The notes beneath the pieces are model-generated. The model did no database searches and was not told where the DNA came from. It saw nothing but the letters and a program-made list of their open reading frames with translations. This document shows positions 8,281-11,993 of a stretch of DNA of 11,993 bases, in pieces (position 1 is the first letter of the stretch; each line of letters starts with the position of its first letter). A program made the translations under genes and the position numbers. Origin of the DNA: Phoronis ovalis (Eukaryota; Phoronida; Phoronidae); the NCBI GenBank assembly GCA_028565635.1, contig JAOXYB010048636.1, positions 1-11,993 of the forward strand, written 5' to 3'.

Positions 8281-8298
8281 ATAGATTTAAAAATCTAT
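8281..8298. repeat. Short palindrome ATAGATTT-AA-AAATCTAT
   Basis: Eight-base perfect arms flank a two-base centre. The surrounding DNA is AT-rich, so this may be chance. No other structure was seen in 8061-8756. Confidence 0.5.
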
Positions 8299-8756
8299 TA
8301 ATAATATATTTACTTCTTTAACCCGGGCCAGCTGATTGGAGCTTAAAGTGTACAAGAGATTTCGCTGTAAGTTATGTACAACCTCTCAATTAACTTAAAA
8401 CTATAAAAATACTTTATCAAATAGTCTGCATGATTAATATTTTGATATATAATTTATATCAATCTTTAGATCATTACATTAGATCCCTATACTCTACTGG
8501 CAACATGAGAAAAAGAAATATAACTTTAAGACAAAGATCTACGAAATCAGTTTTGTGTAATAAATTGTTTTAAGAATCTTTGTAAAATATACAAACTTTT
8601 AAACATAATATGTACTAACTGATCATTTCAATAAATAGATTAATAGTGTTGTCTTGTAGGTAGCTATTAAAATAACAATTAAATCTACACCCCTTATAGT
8701 CATCTTAAAATCCTCAGCTGTTTCTTTATTTTTTATTACTATATACAAATGGACCC

Positions 8757-9060
8757 CGCGAGAATGTAGGTGACTGTATGGTCCTCATATAGATTACAGT
8801 AGGCCACATAACATTAGTGTCTGGGTTAAATGCTGGGATTGAAATTAGTGTCTATGTGCGCGTGCATCACAATTAGTGTCTAGGTCAATCACTAGGCTTG
8901 GAATTATTGCCCGACAGTCAAACCCTAGGAACTGATAAAAGGCTTTTAACATACGAGTACTTAGCGGGCATAGAATGTACGATGTCAACAGTGCAAATAT
9001 ATCATGGTTACACCCCGATAGAGGTGCACGCATAAACGGAATAGTGGCGGGGAAAAATCC
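8757..9060. other. CpG-bearing patch of distinct composition
   Basis: Unlike the flanking DNA, this stretch contains at least ten CpG dinucleotides (for example CCCGCG, GTGCGCG, CCCGAC, TAGCGGG, GGCGGGG). It ends abruptly near 9060. It could be a recent insertion not yet depleted of CpG, or an unmethylated regulatory region. A 73-codon minus-strand frame at 9066-8845 shows no recognisable domain. Confidence 0.45.
8813..8905 (+). repeat. Three tandem copies of an approximately 30-bp unit starting ATTAGTGTCT
   Basis: ATTAGTGTCT begins at 8813, 8844 and 8872. Copies 1 and 3 match over about 31 bp: GGGTTAAATGCTGGGATTGAA in copy 1 against AGGTCAATCACTAGGCTTGGAA in copy 3. Copy 2 has a different body containing GTGCGCGTGC. 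This is a short degenerate tandem array. Confidence 0.6.
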
Positions 9061-9440
9061 ACTCAATTCTTTTATTAGTATTGCTCGTATTTTTTGGCAG
9101 AAAAAATGCTTGGCAAAAGTTTTCTAATCTATCCATTCATAGTCATATTTACAACATTCATGAATTATTTAATATTTCCACACTGTTTTCTTTTAACATT
9201 TATACTGCTAGGATTATATCATTTAAAACCGAGGAGGTTAATACTTATAAGGCATACAAACTGGGACTAACCACAAAACAGGTGACACTTACACTGTATA
9301 CCTGTTTCACTGATAAATGTTGTAGACTCACACTACCATTGTTACTTAATTTAGTGTGGGTTACAAGATAAGCTTAGCTGATAAAAGATATAATATATGC
9401 TCTGGTGAAGAAAGCAAAATATGTTTAGCTGCTGTAACAT

Positions 9441-9482
9441 GTATATGTGTGTGTGGGTGGGTGTGTACTATGTGTGTGTGTG
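9441..9482. repeat. GT/TG microsatellite
   Basis: Interrupted (TG)n runs with two GGGTG variants make a typical dinucleotide microsatellite. Confidence 0.85.
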
Positions 9483-9492
9483 TGAATCTTGT

Positions 9493-9524
9493 GAATCAAT
9501 CAGCAACTAACTGCTGATTGAATC
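9493..9524. repeat. Hairpin: GAATCAATCAGCA and TGCTGATTGAATC
   Basis: The 13-base arms pair at 12 positions around a 6-base loop (ACTAAC). It lies directly next to the GT microsatellite. The TGCTGATTGAATC arm is followed by AGCATCAATG, a partial echo of the left arm. Confidence 0.65.
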
Positions 9525-9849
9525 AGCATCAATGAACACCTAGTTAAAGGACAATCACACAGATAAGTAGATAGAAATTTTAGGAAACTATGGCAAAAAG
9601 TGAAGAGTAAGAAATAGGTCAAACACGTTTTTTGTAGTTACCAGTTAGCCTGTCCACAGGCTGAGGAAGGACCCCTGGAAGGACTAATTATATAAGGATT
9701 TAATATATTGATAGTTGACAATTTTGATAATTTTACTCATATTTCATCATTTATAACAGTACTACCAATTAATTGATCATTATTAGTACTGAAAATAAAA
9801 ATATATAAAATTTAAATATGACTAACTATAACATAGTTGAAAAAGTATA

Positions 9850-9958
9850 ATTTATCATCACTTTAGACAATTTGAGTAAAAAAATAATCACTTTAGGCAA
9901 ATTGAATAAAAAAAATATTCAATGATACAAACTTCATTATTCAGACTGAGTCCAGTCT
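9850..9958 (+). repeat. Dispersed repeat, copy 2, with internal 30-bp duplication and AGACTG/CAGTCT hairpin
   Basis: TTATCATCACTTTAGACA and TTTGAGT are followed, 30 bp on, by a second ATCACTTTAGGCA unit. Then come ACTTCATTATTCAGACTGAG and the closing stem AGACTG-AGTC-CAGTCT at 9943-9958. The order and spacing match the copy at 2255-2366. The outermost stem pair is changed on both sides (G-C there, A-T here), so pairing is kept. Confidence 0.6.
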
Positions 9959-10499
9959 AAGTTACCGGCATATCAAATTTGATTTCTGAAAGAACCAAAA
10001 ACCCTGAGTGATTGAAATTATATGTAAGATAAATTACATCTCTAACAAACAGATTACAGTAATTAGCCTAACAAGGGAATATTTTTGTTTGGAAAAATAC
10101 AGTCTCCCAAAAAAATTGAAGTTATAAGTGCTTCCATTATTTATTTTTTTGCCTCTATATGATAAATGTGTTTCCATGCTGCCAAATCAGTAACCTTAAG
10201 AAAAACACTCAGTGACAAATAACAAAAATGTAGTACTTTTATAAAAAAATCAATTAAACAGTGTTTTAAGTGACTCTATAAAAAAATTGATCATCCTTTT
10301 ATATTTATAATAAACAGTAAAAATTTCAATAAAGGAAAATACAATATCCAGACGGAGTCGCGATCGATTATTCCTTTAATACGAAGAAATGATATCGATC
10401 ATTCTGTTTTGGGATTTATACCTTAAATTCGTAGTATCTGTCTCATTTGGCTTGTTTACATAATTTTGAATTTAATTGTTAGCTGAATTAATGTTTTAG

Positions 10500-10646
10500 G
10501 TAAAAACTTGGTGGAACATACCAATGAGTTAAGCAGCATAATAACAGGTCTTCACGCTACAACTTCATATGAAGTTTATGTCTGTGCTGGGACTGCTAAA
10601 GGGAAAGGTCCTAAAGCTGCCATAACTGCTGATACTGCTGATACTG
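10500..10646 (+). CDS. ARM-FN3 protein, internal exon 5 (C-terminal half of FN3 domain no. 2)
   Basis: This exon is not obvious as a long open frame, because its frame is closed close to both splice sites and it has no ATG near its start. The acceptor is AATGTTTTAG (ends 10499) and the donor is CTG|GTATGT (exon ends 10646). It is 147 nt, phase 1 at both ends. It encodes GKNLVEHTNELSSIITGLHA, then TTSYEVYVCAGTAKGKGP and AAITADTADTG. These are strands E to G of an FN3 fold, with the characteristic G-L-x-A-x-T-x-Y-x-V-x-V core. It completes the half domain of exon 2435-2551 and gives GYNVYLGKNLVEH across the junction. Confidence 0.88.
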
Positions 10647-11269
10647 GTATGTAGACCACTGTCTTGTAGAATTTATTTGTGTTTCTATTATGTACATATC
10701 ATTGTACTTTGGTCACTGGTATCAAGTGTTCCAAAAAAAACCTCATATAGTGATTACAACGTGTGTTGTTTCAAAGAATGATCATTAAAATAGCTATTCT
10801 TTTAAAACTGCAGAAAACATATTAACTTCTGTTGACTGTTTAAAAATAGTTTCAATTGGTAAATAAATTTAATTCTTTTAAGGGTTTTCTTAAAACATGC
10901 AGAGTATGTTACTTACGGGTACTTGTATTAATTTGTCACAATCAAAACAATAAGTATACTGTCTAACTGTTTTTCTGTCTAACGTTTATCAAGAGCAAGT
11001 GTCAATTTAGGTATACAATTAATATAATTTTGATTTAAAATAGTTAATAAAACTTTTTTAACGAGTCATCTCTTTGGCACTTATATTTAGTGAAAATAAC
11101 TAATGAGGTACACAATTTGTGTTAGGCAACATCGCAACTGTACTGTCTCTACCATTGTTATCAATTAATGCAATTTAATTTTAGAAATATGTTATTTCTT
11201 ATAATTGAACAAATGATTCCTGTAAACTAGGACATAATGGTATGCTAGCTGTTTGTTACTGCATTATAG
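10647..11269 (+). other. Intron between FN3 no. 2 and FN3 no. 3
   Basis: This is 623 bp of AT-rich sequence that begins GTATGT and ends TGCATTATAG. No coding sequence, repeat or RNA gene was seen in it. Confidence 0.8.
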
Positions 11270-11536
11270 GTGCTCATTGTCCGTCAAAACCTCAACTCTC
11301 GATTTTGGGTCGAAATGAAATTCATGTCACATGGAATCCACCAGAGGTCCCTGTTGGTCGCATCACTCGATATGATGTTCTTATGAATGGAAAAGTAGTA
11401 TACTCTGGAACTGAACTACACTGTACAGCAAGACGGTTAACACCCAACACAGAGTATACTTTTGTAGTATGTGCCTTAACCAATGAAGGAAGGTTTGAAA
11501 GTAAAGATTCTAAAAAGAAAACACCTAAGAATGAAT
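11270..11536 (+). CDS. ARM-FN3 protein, internal exon 6 (FN3 domain no. 3)
   Basis: The acceptor is CTGCATTATAG (ends 11269) and the donor is GAAT|GTGAGT (exon ends 11536). It is 267 nt, phase 1 at both ends. It encodes a complete FN3 fold: CPSKPQLSILG (strand A), NEIHVTWNPPEVPVG (strand B with core Trp and E-V-P turn), ITRYDVLMNGKVVYSG (strands C and C'), CTARRLTPNTEYTFVVCALT (strands E and F) and a lysine-rich end ESKDSKKKTPKNE. The ATG at 11242 is intronic. The domain resembles FN3 no. 2 most in its W-x-P-P-E turn. The gene continues beyond the window. Confidence 0.9.
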
Positions 11537-11993
11537 GTGAGTGGATACAAGTTATAATAGTAATAAAATTTGACATGAAATTTTAATCAGTTAATTTCGA
11601 CTTCTTTCAGAGTTTAGATATCTTTCATGTGTTGGACTTTCGTCACTGAATAGCTTGTCTGATCTCATTTTTCCCACCATAAACTTAGTTTTAAAGGGAT
11701 AAGTTTAATCTGCCTTGTCACTTTCATTTAAATTAAATGCATTTTGCTTTTGGTAAGGAAGCTTTGAAACTAATTTTGGAAAACCTGACTCACTGGTGAT
11801 TGGAGTTAAATTACACAAGTATGTACCATAAGAACACTATATAATAGCTTGACACATAGTCTCATCTAACCGTGTATTTTCTCAACTAAACATCATAATC
11901 ATGGCTTTGATTATTTATAAGCAGGCCTCTTGATTATGGGTATACAGGCTTGCTTATTAATAAGCATGCTAGGTGAATATTGATAATTTGTGT
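11537..11993 (+). other. Start of the next intron, with palindromes
   Basis: No exon is recognisable after the GTGAGT donor. The last 110 bp hold an inverted pair, CATAATCA (11894-11901) and TGATTATG (11931-11938). They also hold a perfect 16-bp palindrome, TGCTTATTAATAAGCA (11951-11966). Confidence 0.7.

Larger units (their letters stand above)
2552..10499 (+). other. Giant phase-1 intron splitting FN3 domain no. 2
   Basis: This 7948-bp intron begins GTAAGT and ends ATGTTTTAG. It interrupts one FN3 fold between strand C and the following strands. It holds a foldback element, tandem repeats, a Tc1-like relic and an antisense nuclease gene candidate, listed separately. Gaps between them are AT-rich and show nothing I can support as coding: 2552-2890, 3240-3496, 4671-4896, 5413-6179, 6621-7132, 8061-8756, 9067-9440, 9525-9849 and 9959-10499. 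Confidence 0.8.

Noticed and set aside
8845-9066. 73-codon minus-strand frame in the CpG patch
   Set aside because: No recognisable domain; it overlaps short tandem repeats, which inflate apparent openness.
10345-10400. CAGACGGAGTC and paired GATCGAT words as a third copy of the hairpin repeat
   Set aside because: The stem does not pair as in the other two copies and the upstream blocks are absent.

Overview
This is AT-rich eukaryotic nuclear DNA, most likely from a marine invertebrate and probably a mollusc. The evidence is GT-AG-bounded coding exons in long AT-rich introns, a decayed Tc1/mariner-like transposase, foldback and tandem repeats, and repeat elements whose opening inverted repeat (TATGCCCA...TGGGCATA) resembles ones common in bivalve genomes. 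The taxon is an inference from repeat style only. There are no bacterial gene features such as operons or Shine-Dalgarno sites.

Plus-strand host gene (about 326 to beyond the right edge). Six exons join in frame: 326-522, 941-1128, 1493-1726, 2435-2551, 10500-10646 and 11270-11536. The first two encode armadillo-like helical repeats. The other four encode three consecutive fibronectin type III (FN3) domains. FN3 no. 1 and no. 3 are essentially single-exon; FN3 no. 2 is split by a 7948-bp intron. From the second exon onward every junction is phase 1. The window holds only an internal part of the gene: no start codon, stop codon or promoter for it is visible. I do not recognise a named orthologue.

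The giant intron (2552-10499) holds almost everything else. In order: an imperfect foldback element (about 2893-3158); a hairpin (3193-3235); a two-unit tandem repeat (about 3497-4421); a degenerate array built on CCCTAAAAATGG (about 4451-4670); a minus-strand exon encoding a PD-(D/E)XK-type nuclease domain (5412-4897); a Tc1-like transposase relic (about 6620-6180, minus strand); and two further minus-strand exon candidates (7266-7177 and 7960-7907) that may be the 5' end of the nuclease gene. After these come a CpG-bearing patch with three ATTAGTGTCT repeats (8757-9060), a GT microsatellite with a hairpin, and one member of a dispersed hairpin-bearing repeat pair (the other copy is at about 2255-2366).

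The most interesting object is the nested antisense nuclease gene. It has an intact reading frame with an E...D...ExK motif and splice signals, and it lies inside an intron of an ARM-FN3 gene. Whether it is an expressed host gene, an acquired bacterial-type nuclease or transposon cargo cannot be decided from this window.
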